From a virus, in the IMG/VR virus record IMGVR_UViG_3300042261_000582, positions 1 to 37,374 of that record: a stretch of DNA of 37,374 bases; one strand, written 5' to 3'. Each line of letters starts with the position of its first letter. Within the stretch, counting starts at the first letter, position 1. Shown here piece by piece: positions 24,671-33,092 of this stretch. The translations under genes were made by a program, and so were the position numbers. The notes beneath the pieces are model-generated. The model did no database searches, had not been told where the DNA came from, and saw only the letters and a program-made list of their open reading frames with translations.

Positions 24671-26464
24671 ATGAATTATTTCGTAGTAGATAAAGTGAAA
24701 GCTTTAAAAAAATGGTCACCAATCCTTGAAGCGTTAAAAGTAAAGGATGATGAAAAACGTGAATGGATGAGTGAATATGCAGAAATGCATCAACTTCACA
24801 TTAACGAAAATGTTGCATACAATACTTTAAACGGTAATGGTATGGGTAACATATATGCACCAACAGTTGGTACAATACCTGGTAGCGTATGGCAAGGTGG
24901 TGCTGGTGGAATTGGTTCTGGTGACGTAGCACAAAATTTACTTCCAGTAAGTATGAAGATTGCTGCTCAAACAATCGGTTTAGATTTAGTTGCTGTAAAA
25001 CCAACAGCTTCTCCAAGAATCGAATTACTTTTCGTTGACTTCAAATATGACAATGCTTATGGTCATAACACAGAAGATCCAGATGATACTCAAAGACCTT
25101 TAGTATTTAAATTGCAAGGTGTTTCAACAACAGAAACGAATACTTTAATCACTGATCTTAAATGGCAATTAAGTGTACTTAGTATCACTGAACGTGTTGG
25201 TGGTATTAGTCAAAGAACATGGGTTTATCTTGGTTCAGCTGGTAAAACTGCTGCTCAATTAGCTGCCGGACCTGGTTCAGGTTCTAAACAAAATTGGCTT
25301 GAGTTTTTAGGTTTTTCACGTATAGATGGTTTCCCAATTTTCAGATGTTATCGTGAAGCTGGGTTTACAGTTGGAGCATTACAACCACAAGGCGTATTTA
25401 ATCAATTGAAAAATACTTTTGATCAAACAACTGCAATAACAACAACATTGAATTCTGGTTTTATTTTTATTACTGGTACTACTGCTGCACAATCAACTGG
25501 CGCAACTGGTTCAATTACTGCAACTGTAACTTTAATTTCATTGTTAGAAGATCAACTTCCTGGTTTTAGTGCAGGTTGGAATGACATGGAAACTCCTTGG
25601 TCAACTTCTCATGCAAATGATAATTATAAAGGAACAGGTTCTGGTCCTATGAATCGTTATCAAGACGAAAAAACCTACCCAGGTGTTATCGGTCCTGATG
25701 TATTCACGAAAGTTGTTACCGTAGGTGACATCGAAATCAGTTCAACTTTAAAACGTACTCAAATCGAGGATATTAAAGCTGCAACTGGTATGGATATTGT
25801 TCAAAAACTTGAAGGCGTTTTAATTAACGAATTGACACAAGTTATTTCTAAAGAAATCGTTTCAAAAATCAGAAGTTTAGCTGGTAAAAACAGAATTTCT
25901 AACACAGCACCTAAAAATGCAGACGGTACAAGTAAGTTTGACTTTAATGTTGATAATTATTTAGGTTCTGGCGGTAATGCACCTGGTGGTGAAACTACAC
26001 ATAGCGTTCAACGTAAGTTGGTTGCTAAGATTAACAACGCAAGTAACTTTATAGCTACCGATGGTAGAATAGGACCTGCCCAATATATCGTAACAAACGG
26101 TAATATCGCATCAGTATTACAAGACATCGCTGGTTACACACTTAATCCAACTAACGTTGGTAAATTGAATACAAACGGTCAATTATACCCAATGGGTAAT
26201 ATCGGTAATATTCAAATTTATGTTGATCCATTTATGAGATGGGATGATAATCAGATATTTATAGGTCGTAAAAACACCATTGATCAACCTGGTTTACTTT
26301 TCATACCTTATCTTATGGCACAGTCAATTAGCTTAATTTCCGAATCAACATGGGCTCCTCGTATGTTAATTCGTTCACGTTATGCCGTTTCTGATATTGG
26401 TTTCTTCCCAGAAAAACAATTCATGGCAATAGAAGTAACTGATACTCATGGTTATTTAATCTAA
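24671..26464 (+). CDS. Major capsid protein, gp23-like
   Basis: The 597-residue protein belongs to the T4 gp23 family. Its N-terminus, KVKALKKWSPILE, matches LLNKWKPLLE of T4 gp23. The C-terminal half has MRWDDNQIFIGRKN, TWAPRMLIRSRYAVSDIGFFPEKQFMAIEV and similar blocks of the HK97-fold core. The precursor propeptide probably ends at HINE46-Asn47, an I-x-E site, giving a mature chain of about 551 residues; T4 gp23 is cut after Glu65. It is larger than T4 gp23 (521), with Gly/Thr-rich inserts at about 195-290. Codon use is visibly less AT-extreme (more GGT, CTT, GCT), as expected of a highly expressed gene. A strong terminator follows directly. Confidence 0.95.
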   Translation: MNYFVVDKVKALKKWSPILEALKVKDDEKREWMSEYAEMHQLHINENVAYNTLNGNGMGNIYAPTVGTIPGSVWQGGAGGIGSGDVAQNLLPVSMKIAAQTIGLDLVAVKPTASPRIELLFVDFKYDNAYGHNTEDPDDTQRPLVFKLQGVSTTETNTLITDLKWQLSVLSITERVGGISQRTWVYLGSAGKTAAQLAAGPGSGSKQNWLEFLGFSRIDGFPIFRCYREAGFTVGALQPQGVFNQLKNTFDQTTAITTTLNSGFIFITGTTAAQSTGATGSITATVTLISLLEDQLPGFSAGWNDMETPWSTSHANDNYKGTGSGPMNRYQDEKTYPGVIGPDVFTKVVTVGDIEISSTLKRTQIEDIKAATGMDIVQKLEGVLINELTQVISKEIVSKIRSLAGKNRISNTAPKNADGTSKFDFNVDNYLGSGGNAPGGETTHSVQRKLVAKINNASNFIATDGRIGPAQYIVTNGNIASVLQDIAGYTLNPTNVGKLNTNGQLYPMGNIGNIQIYVDPFMRWDDNQIFIGRKNTIDQPGLLFIPYLMAQSISLISESTWAPRMLIRSRYAVSDIGFFPEKQFMAIEVTDTHGYLI

Positions 26465-26483
26465 ACGATAGATTACTAATATT

Positions 26484-26512
26484 AAAAAGTCGGAATTTAT
26501 TCCGACTTTTTT
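26484..26512 (+). terminator. Strong terminator after capsid gene
   Basis: AAAAA, then GTCGGAA (26489-26495), loop TTTA, TTCCGAC (26500-26506) and a T-run. The 7-bp stem extended by A-T pairs separates the capsid gene from the homing endonuclease gene. Confidence 0.92.
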
Positions 26513-26532
26513 ATTTGAAAACTATTTTAAAC

Positions 26533-26547
26533 ATATAATATATAATA
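26533..26547 (+). promoter_or_regulatory. ATATAATATATAATA promoter-like motif
   Basis: Two overlapping TATAATA elements lie 18-30 nt before the ATG at 26565, so the homing endonuclease gene appears to bring or use its own late-type promoter despite the terminator upstream. Confidence 0.4.
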
Positions 26548-26564
26548 GAAAAAAACCAATAATC

Positions 26565-28373
26565 ATGATTAAATCCGAAAAATTAGAAATTATTATTTAT
26601 AATAAGCAATTAAAACATTATAACCAATATTTTTCTGATAGATTATTAAAACAAGGTGATAAGATTGTAATCGATTTGTATATGTTAACAGAGCATTCAA
26701 AACAAAAAATAGATGTTATGTGCGATATTTGTGGCAATGAAAAAAATATGAATTATAAAGATTATAAAAGAATAACAAACGATTTAAAAGAAAAATATTA
26801 TTGCAAAAAATGCAAATGGATTAAAACAAAAGAAACAAACATGAATAAATATGGTTGTGAAAATGTATTTCAAAACAATGAAATTAAAGAAAAAATAAAA
26901 ATCACAAATATTGAAATTTTTGGTGTTGATCATCCATTAAAAAATGAAAGTGTTAAACAAAAAAGAAAAGAAACAAACACAAATAAATTTGGGTTTGAAC
27001 ATCACTTGCAAAATAAAGAAATATTAAGTAAATTGCAACACACAAATATATTAAAATATGGCAATAAATGTTCATTAATAAATGATGAGGTTAAATTAAA
27101 AACAACACAAACAAATTTAGAAAAATATGGTGTTGATATACCACTAAAAAATAAAACAATTATCGAAAAATTAATTCAAACAAACAATATAAGGTATGGT
27201 GATAATTCCCCTTTACAAAATGTTGATATACACAACAAATCAGTAGACACTTTATTTGAAAATTATGGTGTTTCTAATCCATTAAAATCAGAATATATTA
27301 AGGATAAAGTTAAAAAAACTAAAATAAATAATTTATTTAAGAAATATGAAAATTTAGATATAATTAATATAAATTATGATACACACGAATATGAATTTAA
27401 ATGCGATTGTAATAAAGAACATAATTTTTTAATATCATCTAATTTGTTATACAATCGATTAAAAATTAAAACCATTTTATGTACTATATGTAATCAAATA
27501 AATAGTTATAATAATTCAGGGATGCAAATTCAATTATATGAATATATCAAAAATAATTATGATAAAGAAATATTAATAAATAATAGAAATATTATCAATC
27601 CACATGAACTGGATATTTATTTACCGGAACTAAAATTGGCTTTTGAATTTAATGGATTATTCTGGCATAATGAATTAAATAAAGATAATAATTATCATTA
27701 CAATAAAACAGAAATCTGTGAAGCACAAGGCATTCATCTTATACATATTTATGAAGATGATTGGATTTATAAGCAAGAAATAGTTAAATCCAGAATACTC
27801 AATTTACTTGGCAAAAATGTTATTAAATTATATGCACGTAAATGTATTATAAAAGAATGTAACAATAGTGAAATTCGTGATTTTCTTAATACAAATCATC
27901 TACAAGGATTTGTTGGAAGCCAATTTAAATTGGGTTTATATTACAACAACGAATTAGTCTCATTGATGATATTTGGAAAGCAAAGAAAACCATTAGGTTC
28001 TAAAAACAAAGATGATATTTTCGAAATGCTTAGATTTTGCAATAAAATCAACACAACTGTTGTTGGCGGTGCAAATAAACTGTTTAATTATTTTGTTAAA
28101 AATTATAAACCAAAAGAAGTTATATCGTATGCCGACCGTTCATGGAGTCAAGGCAATTTATATAAAGTATTAGGATTCGAATATATGGATAAAACGAAAC
28201 CCAATTATTATTATATTGTTGATGGTATTCGTGAATATCGTTTTAATTATAGGAAAGATATTTTAATAAAACAGGGATTTGAACAATACAAATCTGAACA
28301 TGAAATTATGCTTGAACGTAAAATTTATAGAATATATGATTCCGGTAGTTTGAAATATATTTATAAAATATAA
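26565..28373 (+). CDS. Free-standing homing endonuclease, EDxHD family, second copy
   Basis: This 602-residue protein has the same plan as the one at 2154. It has an N-terminal zinc-ribbon (CDIC, CKKC), about seven K-Y-G / F-G-V-D recognition repeats (about 90-235), then the nuclease core H-E-L-D-I-Y-L-P ... L-A-F-E-F-N-G-L-F-W-H, and the long C-terminal domain ending GSLKYIYKI. From the nuclease core onward it is nearly identical to the protein at 2154. The recognition repeats are much more diverged, fitting a shift in target site. It sits just after the capsid gene terminator, a typical site for an endonuclease that targets a conserved capsid gene of related phages. Confidence 0.88.
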   Translation: MIKSEKLEIIIYNKQLKHYNQYFSDRLLKQGDKIVIDLYMLTEHSKQKIDVMCDICGNEKNMNYKDYKRITNDLKEKYYCKKCKWIKTKETNMNKYGCENVFQNNEIKEKIKITNIEIFGVDHPLKNESVKQKRKETNTNKFGFEHHLQNKEILSKLQHTNILKYGNKCSLINDEVKLKTTQTNLEKYGVDIPLKNKTIIEKLIQTNNIRYGDNSPLQNVDIHNKSVDTLFENYGVSNPLKSEYIKDKVKKTKINNLFKKYENLDIININYDTHEYEFKCDCNKEHNFLISSNLLYNRLKIKTILCTICNQINSYNNSGMQIQLYEYIKNNYDKEILINNRNIINPHELDIYLPELKLAFEFNGLFWHNELNKDNNYHYNKTEICEAQGIHLIHIYEDDWIYKQEIVKSRILNLLGKNVIKLYARKCIIKECNNSEIRDFLNTNHLQGFVGSQFKLGLYYNNELVSLMIFGKQRKPLGSKNKDDIFEMLRFCNKINTTVVGGANKLFNYFVKNYKPKEVISYADRSWSQGNLYKVLGFEYMDKTKPNYYYIVDGIREYRFNYRKDILIKQGFEQYKSEHEIMLERKIYRIYDSGSLKYIYKI

Positions 28374-28424
28374 AACAAAAAAGATTCATAACAATATAAA
28401 TAGAAAGTACAAAAAATCCAATTA

Positions 28425-28456
28425 TTTGTATTTGTAAAAACTTCTTTGTATAATTG
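28425..28456 (+). promoter_or_regulatory. Possible host-type promoter
   Basis: TTTG (28425-28428), 20 nt spacer, TATAATTG (28449-28456). This nearly fits the Bacteroidota layout TTTG-N19-21-TAnnTTTG and lies about 48 nt before the ATG at 28504, which has no TATATATAA motif. Confidence 0.35.
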
Positions 28457-28503
28457 CGAAAACGATTAACAGATTTAATAATATTAATAAACATTTAAAA
28501 TTT

Positions 28504-28911
28504 ATGAAAAAGAAAACGTTTGAAATTTTTATTAACACCGCAATTGAAAGCGGCAAAAAGGAAAAAAGAATCTACGATAATGGTTTAGATCTTATTAATA
28601 TTATAGATGATTATTTAAAAATCATAAATATATTATCTTCATCTATATATGGTGTTGATGTATCTGATATAATACATGATTATATTTTCGATAGTATATA
28701 TGGGGTATTAGAGATAAATAAAGAAAATTATGTAATAAGAAATTTAGAAAACGAAATTTTAGCTGATTGTTCGACGTTAGATGGTTTATATGAATATGCT
28801 GAAAAAACAAGATTAGAATTAATTAACAATAAATTTAACTATGAAATGAAAGATCCATTAAGTGAAGAAGAAAGAGATAACATATTAAAGAATATTTTTA
28901 AAATGAAATAA
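28504..28911 (+). CDS. Unknown 135-residue protein
   Basis: No family is recognised. It is acidic and helical, with SSSIYGVDVSDIIHDYIFDSIYG in the middle and a charged C-terminus. The start MKKKTFEIFINTAIE then Ser loosely resembles the capsid-targeting-like leaders, but spacing differs. It is preceded by a possible host-type promoter, so early expression is possible. The protein has no cysteine and no membrane segment. A non-coding or remnant stretch follows before 29082. Confidence 0.55.
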   Translation: MKKKTFEIFINTAIESGKKEKRIYDNGLDLINIIDDYLKIINILSSSIYGVDVSDIIHDYIFDSIYGVLEINKENYVIRNLENEILADCSTLDGLYEYAEKTRLELINNKFNYEMKDPLSEEERDNILKNIFKMK

Positions 28912-28967
28912 ACAACATGGGTATATTTTTAATTTATTGTTAGATACTTTACACAGATATAGGTTTT

Positions 28968-29030
28968 ATGACTGGTAGTTTTAAAAGTAAAAAAGAAGCT
29001 GTTTCTTGGTTTAGAGATGGTGGCAGATAA
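28968..29030 (+). CDS. Possible 20-residue fragment
   Basis: A 20-codon frame (MTGSFKSKKEAVSWFRDGGR) stands in the spacer 28912-29081. The in-frame codons before its ATG stay open for eight more residues (ILYTDIGF). The pattern S-F-K-S-K-K-E-A looks like the end of a small domain, so it may be the tail of a lost gene. Weak call. Confidence 0.2.
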   Translation: MTGSFKSKKEAVSWFRDGGR

Positions 29031-29081
29031 TGCAAATGAATAAAAGCAAAGTAAAGACGATAAAAAATTAATAGTGAAAAA

Positions 29082-29354
29082 ATGAATAAACAATGGGTTA
29101 ATTTTTATTCTGGTTATTATGAAGATGAAGGTTGTAAAAAACCACCATTTCAATTTTTAATTAGAAATTATTGCACTCGACGACCACATTTACCGCAATA
29201 TTTTAAAGAAAAAAATGGTGAAAATATGATAGATGATGATGGTAATATAATGAAAAAAAATGATTGTGTTATATGCGCAATGATCGAGGCAAATAGTGAA
29301 ACTGAAATATGGGAATTAGTTGGTAAATATTTTCCAGATTATAGTAAAATATAA
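29082..29354 (+). CDS. Unknown 90-residue protein
   Basis: The protein is unrecognised, with four cysteines: one in EGCKKPP, one in NYCTRRPH and a C-V-I-C pair in NDCVICAMIEAN. This layout could bind zinc but does not match a ribbon I know. The C-terminal helix ETEIWELVGKYFPD is well formed. It is 60 nt before the polymerase gene on the same strand, so possibly part of the replication unit. Confidence 0.55.
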   Translation: MNKQWVNFYSGYYEDEGCKKPPFQFLIRNYCTRRPHLPQYFKEKNGENMIDDDGNIMKKNDCVICAMIEANSETEIWELVGKYFPDYSKI

Positions 29355-29414
29355 TTCAACTTTTCTTGATAGTTTATATATGAAAAATATAAACTTAAAA
29401 AATAATTAAATAAA

Positions 29415-30878
29415 TTGATAGTAGATTATGAATATAAATTTGGTAAATTAATTGTATCGCATGTTGATGAAACAAAAAAAATTAAATTAAGATATTATAA
29501 TTGGCTTAATCCGACAAATTATGTAGTTACATCAGATGATGATAAACAAAAAGATGGTAGATTTGTTACATGGAATGGTAATTCTGTAAAAAAGATATCA
29601 ACAAAAAATCCAAATAGATATTCTGTTTATGATTTTTTAGAAGAATTGCCCCAAGAAGAACAAGATATTTTATTTAAATATAATGAACCTGAGATTTTCT
29701 TTATTGACATTGAAAATGAAATTATAGATAAAAAACCAAAAGCACATTTAGCTGAAAGTGCAATATTAAGTATCTCAATAGTAAATAAAAATATAGTAGA
29801 GGTTTTTGGTTTAAACGAAATGTCTGAAAAAACACGAAAATCTATTGAAGATGATATAAATAATTATTTTATTAAATTCGGTGTAATATATACATTCAGA
29901 TTTCATCATTTCAAGAGCGAATTTGATATGTTATATAAATTCTTTTCATATGTACAATTTATGCCAGTTTTAACTGGTTGGAATTTCACCGAATATGACT
30001 GGACTTTTTTAGTTAATAGGGCAAGAAAAATAGGGGTTGATCCAAAAGTAGCCTCCGTAACTAAATTGTTGAGAGAACCTTGGAATATGGAAAAAAAGAC
30101 ATATGCTGAATTACCTGCACATCGTATGATAATTGATTATATGGAATTATTTAAAAAATGGGACACGTCTATTAGGGTAAAAGAATCAACAAGTTTAGAT
30201 TTTATATCAGATAGTGTATTGGGTATAAAAAAAGTAAATTATGAAGGTAGTTTAAAAACATTACACCATACAGATTACAAGAAATTTATATTTTATAATG
30301 CTGTTGACTCATTACTTGTTCAAAAAATACATGAAAAAACAAAATTAATTGATATATTATATGGTATATCGACATTATCACGAGTAAAAATACAAGATAG
30401 TTTTTCTACATTACCAGTAACTGAAGGTATTCTTAGAAGAAAATTAAAAAACGAAAAAAATGTTATACTTTGCAAATTAGGCGATTCCGATGGTACATCT
30501 GAACATGTAGCTGGTGGTTTTGTAAAAGAACCCATAAAAGGAATGTCTAAATACACCGTATGCTACGATTTCGCATCACTTTATCCGACTTCAATGCGTA
30601 TGTTTAATATATCAGTTGATAGTTATAAAGGTGTAATATCAAAAGATCGAAAATATGCTATATTCAATTCTAAAAAAATAGAATTAGAACCTAATGATAT
30701 TATTTTGTTAAATGGCACAGTGTTTAGGAATGAAGTTGGTGTAGTAAATCAAGTTATGACTAATATATATGGTGATAGAAAAAAATATAAAGATTTTATG
30801 TTAAAAGATCATATGGTATTAGATGAATTAAAAAGCGAAGAAGAAGCATTAATAAAAGAATTAATGAATGAAATATGA
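29415..30878 (+). CDS. DNA polymerase family B, N-terminal half (split gp43-like)
   Basis: The 487-residue protein carries the 3'-5' exonuclease motifs and only the first polymerase motif. Exo I is FIDIE (Asp98, Glu100), Exo II NFTEYD (Asp195) and Exo III YNAVDS (Asp298). Motif A is YDFASLYPTS (Asp385). It ends at residue 487 in the fingers (GDRKKYKDFMLK and a Glu/Leu helix). Motif B (K-x3-N-S-x-Y-G) and motif C (D-T-D-S), present in full-length T4 gp43 (898), are absent. They are not found elsewhere in the window, so the C-terminal half must be encoded outside it, or the gene is broken. The start is TTG at 29415, since no in-frame ATG precedes the conserved part. The ATGA overlap with the next gene indicates coupling. 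Confidence 0.88.
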   Translation: MIVDYEYKFGKLIVSHVDETKKIKLRYYNWLNPTNYVVTSDDDKQKDGRFVTWNGNSVKKISTKNPNRYSVYDFLEELPQEEQDILFKYNEPEIFFIDIENEIIDKKPKAHLAESAILSISIVNKNIVEVFGLNEMSEKTRKSIEDDINNYFIKFGVIYTFRFHHFKSEFDMLYKFFSYVQFMPVLTGWNFTEYDWTFLVNRARKIGVDPKVASVTKLLREPWNMEKKTYAELPAHRMIIDYMELFKKWDTSIRVKESTSLDFISDSVLGIKKVNYEGSLKTLHHTDYKKFIFYNAVDSLLVQKIHEKTKLIDILYGISTLSRVKIQDSFSTLPVTEGILRRKLKNEKNVILCKLGDSDGTSEHVAGGFVKEPIKGMSKYTVCYDFASLYPTSMRMFNISVDSYKGVISKDRKYAIFNSKKIELEPNDIILLNGTVFRNEVGVVNQVMTNIYGDRKKYKDFMLKDHMVLDELKSEEEALIKELMNEI

Positions 30879-31552
30879 TAGAAGAAGAAATATTAGAAAT
30901 AGAAATTCAACAAGAATGGATAGATGAATCAAAATTAGCAGCAGAAAAATTAGGTATTTTAAATAATTCAATTAGAGGTGGTGAAGGTAATCAAATAGGA
31001 TTTATAGGTGAATTGGCAGTTATAAAAACATTGGGTTATAGTAGAACGAATATATATGAAAGTGATGTTTCTAAATATCACTATGATATGATTGATTTAA
31101 ATGGTAGAACCATTGATATTAAAACTAAAGAATGTATTTTTAAACCACGTATAAATTATGCTGTGTGTGTTTATGATATGCAAGTATTTAAACAACATTG
31201 CCAACATTATATTTTTGTAAGAGTTGATAAATCCTTAAAATATGTTTGGATATTGGGTTGGTTAGATAAAATTGAATTTTTCGAAAAAGCTAAATTTTGT
31301 ATAAAAGGTGAACGTGATCCAGATGATATTTATCATATATTTGAAGCAGATTGCTGGAATTGTTATATATCAGAATTAAGACCAATAACAGAATTGAATA
31401 CATATATTAGCACATATAATTATCATGATATAGATGGCATTAAAGAAATATTACATAATATAATTTATAATAAAAAAATAGAAGAACGAAAAAAATTAAC
31501 AACTAAAAATATGATGTTGTCTAAATCTGATCCGTTCTTTGATGACTTATAA
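30875..31552 (+). CDS. PD-(D/E)XK-like nuclease, possibly the polymerase-splitting endonuclease
   Basis: The 225-residue protein begins within the polymerase stop (ATGA). Residues 40-90 read G-F-I-G-E46-L-A-V-I-K, then H-Y-D71-M-I-D, then T-I-D81-I-K83-T-K. This is the glutamate / aspartate / D-x-K order of restriction-like nucleases, similar to predicted Holliday junction or restriction endonuclease-like folds. The rest has several Trp and Cys (ADCWNCYISEL). Free-standing endonucleases sit at the break of split gene 43 in some T4-like phages (Aeromonas phages), so its place right after the polymerase half is suggestive. The alternative is a DNA repair nuclease. The convergent nucleotidase gene ends 3 nt away. 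Confidence 0.55.
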   Translation: MIEEEILEIEIQQEWIDESKLAAEKLGILNNSIRGGEGNQIGFIGELAVIKTLGYSRTNIYESDVSKYHYDMIDLNGRTIDIKTKECIFKPRINYAVCVYDMQVFKQHCQHYIFVRVDKSLKYVWILGWLDKIEFFEKAKFCIKGERDPDDIYHIFEADCWNCYISELRPITELNTYISTYNYHDIDGIKEILHNIIYNKKIEERKKLTTKNMMLSKSDPFFDDL

Positions 31553-31555
31553 TAT

Positions 31556-32002
31556 TCATCTATTATTTTTTAATAAGTAGTTTTTTATTTTCTTCCAATT
31601 ACTAAATTCATTACTACCAAAATGAATATGCTTCCATATTGGTTCGAATATACCTGTTTGTATTTTATCGTCAATTAAATAATCACCCATTACCATCGTT
31701 TTATCCGAACATAATATTAATTTCTTACACATATCCATTCCTAAATACTTTTCAACCCATACCCTTTTTTCCGTATAACATAATGGATTTAACACAGATG
31801 GTCTTGTTAAAATATACACTTCATATAAATCATTTAAAATATTAATAGTTTCTATTGAATCTTCAATAGGTTCTAAATTTTCAAAAAATTTATATTTACA
31901 TTGCGGATATAATATTTCTGGCGTGATTTTTAATTCACTTTTATATGCTTTTTCAAAATTAGCTATAACATCGTCAAGATCAATTAATAGTATTTTCTTC
32001 AT
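31556..32002 (-). CDS. 5'(3')-deoxyribonucleotidase-like HAD phosphatase
   Basis: The 148-residue protein has the NT5C-type HAD motifs: DLDDV with Asp8 and Asp10 (motif I), VYILTRPS with Thr66 (motif II), Lys101 in CSDKTMVMGD (motif III) and DYLIDDK with Asp107 and Asp111 (motif IV). Length fits the short deoxyribonucleotidases of phages and bacteria. It would remove phosphate from dNMPs and tune nucleotide pools during replication. It is the last gene of a leftward unit, 6 nt after a possible 24-residue gene. Confidence 0.82.
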   Translation of the reverse strand: MKKILLIDLDDVIANFEKAYKSELKITPEILYPQCKYKFFENLEPIEDSIETINILNDLYEVYILTRPSVLNPLCYTEKRVWVEKYLGMDMCKKLILCSDKTMVMGDYLIDDKIQTGIFEPIWKHIHFGSNEFSNWKKIKNYLLKNNR

Positions 32003-32008
32003 AGTTTT

Positions 32009-32083
32009 TCATGCTATATATTTATTATCAATATGTGACCAAATGAAATCGTATTTTTCTGTTGTGATTATAGTTCCTGCCAT
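32009..32083 (-). CDS. Possible 24-residue protein
   Basis: ATG at 32083 gives 24 codons (MAGTIITTEKYDFIWSHIDN then KYIA) ending TGA, 6 nt before the nucleotidase ATG. The spacing and protein-like composition favour translation coupled to the neighbour. It may be a leader peptide. Nothing more can be said. Confidence 0.35.
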   Translation of the reverse strand: MAGTIITTEKYDFIWSHIDNKYIA

Positions 32084-32107
32084 ATTTTTATTTATTATTT
32101 TTTATTT

Positions 32108-32875
32108 TCATTTTGCATAACAGTAGGTACAATTATGCTTGCATGATTTAAATGAACCAATATCACCACTTTGCATACAACCGCAAGCAAGACGTTGATT
32201 TTTATCTTTTGTGTCAGTAATCCATCTTTGTTTACCACATATTCTTTTGATTAAATCTGGATCAATGCATTTATTATGTTCAATACCATCAAGATTTATT
32301 ACTTCCGCACATGTAGCTAAATCTAATTCCCATTCTTTATTAAATTCAATTAATTTTTCAGCAATTCTAATTTTAACATCATCTGGTATTTCTTTAAATG
32401 AATCCCCCAATTTTTTATATGGATCTATATAACTAAATACAAGTTTTTCAGTATATGGATGTATTATATCGCCTATTTTTTTAATTCTATCTAATATATC
32501 CACTTCTGAAATTTGATCGTTCACAATCACCGGATCGAATCTCCATATAATACGTTTTTTCCCAATCTTTTTAGATAACTCTATAAATGTTTCTATTCTT
32601 TCATTAAGTGCTGGTATATTTAATTCATATTCTGGATAATCATTTAATGTGAATTGAAAATAATATTTAAAAGGTATATCATTTAAATATTGCATTAAAG
32701 GTCTTGGATTTTTAGTCCAAAATACCGCTAATTTCACTTTATCAAAATACACAGTATAATCTGAATAAAAATTAGTTAAATTTATATACCCTTTCTGAAC
32801 ACATTTCATGAAATATTCCGATTTAAATGCCGGAAAATCTTCACGTCTACTCACTGAAATTACATATGGGTGCAT
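32108..32875 (-). CDS. DUF1848 family Fe-S protein
   Basis: The 255-residue protein follows the DUF1848 pattern throughout. The N-terminus is VISVSRREDFPAF, then VFWTKNPRPLMQYL, YYFQFTLNDYPE, RIIWRFDPVIV and CAEVINLDGIEHNKCIDPDL. The C-terminal cysteine cluster is RLACGCMQSGDIGSFK, SCKHNCTYCYAK. The closing C-x2-C-x2-C-like cysteines are thought to bind an Fe-S cluster, and the family is related to SPL-like radical SAM proteins by analogy. The function is unproven. It is a little shorter than usual (about 290). A possible 44-residue gene overlaps its first 29 nt. Confidence 0.85.
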   Translation of the reverse strand: MHPYVISVSRREDFPAFKSEYFMKCVQKGYINLTNFYSDYTVYFDKVKLAVFWTKNPRPLMQYLNDIPFKYYFQFTLNDYPEYELNIPALNERIETFIELSKKIGKKRIIWRFDPVIVNDQISEVDILDRIKKIGDIIHPYTEKLVFSYIDPYKKLGDSFKEIPDDVKIRIAEKLIEFNKEWELDLATCAEVINLDGIEHNKCIDPDLIKRICGKQRWITDTKDKNQRLACGCMQSGDIGSFKSCKHNCTYCYAK

Positions 32876-32981
32876 TTTTTATATCTTTAATTATTTTTTC
32901 AACTTCTTTAATGTCATATGTTATTGGTACAAGCGAATTGTGTATAATTATAACATTCGTATTTGTCTTTTGGTTTGTCAT
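32847..32981 (-). CDS. Possible 44-residue overlapping protein
   Basis: ATG at 32981 opens 44 codons (MTNQKTNTNVIIIHNSLVPI, then TYDIKEVEKIIKDIK and NAPICNFSE) ending TAG. It has a convincing helix and composition. But it overlaps both the zinc-ribbon frame at 32914 (another phase) and the start of the DUF1848 gene, so at most one of the two small frames is likely to be real. Confidence 0.25.
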   Translation of the reverse strand: MTNQKTNTNVIIIHNSLVPITYDIKEVEKIIKDIKNAPICNFSE

Positions 32982-33090
32982 TATAAATTCTTTCTTTTGT
33001 AGTTTTACCACAACCACATAGTACGCATTCAGTTATTGTAAATTTATAATAATATTGATTCGTTGTTTTGATTTTTTATTGAATTGACAT
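32914..33090 (-). pseudogene. Small zinc-ribbon protein interrupted by a stop codon
   Basis: From ATG at 33090 the frame reads MSIQ, then TAA at 33076-33078, then 53 open codons with clear zinc-ribbon character (TITECVLCGCGKTTKERIY ... DKYECYNYTQFAC) and TGA at 32914. The C-x-x-C-x-C-G, R-I-Y and K-P-K-D order resembles small zinc-ribbon proteins of phages. No other ATG opens it. Either the gene is a pseudogene, it starts on a rare codon (ATC or ATA), or the A-run holds an error. It follows the methyltransferase fragment closely. Confidence 0.45.
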
Positions 33091-33092
33091 GT

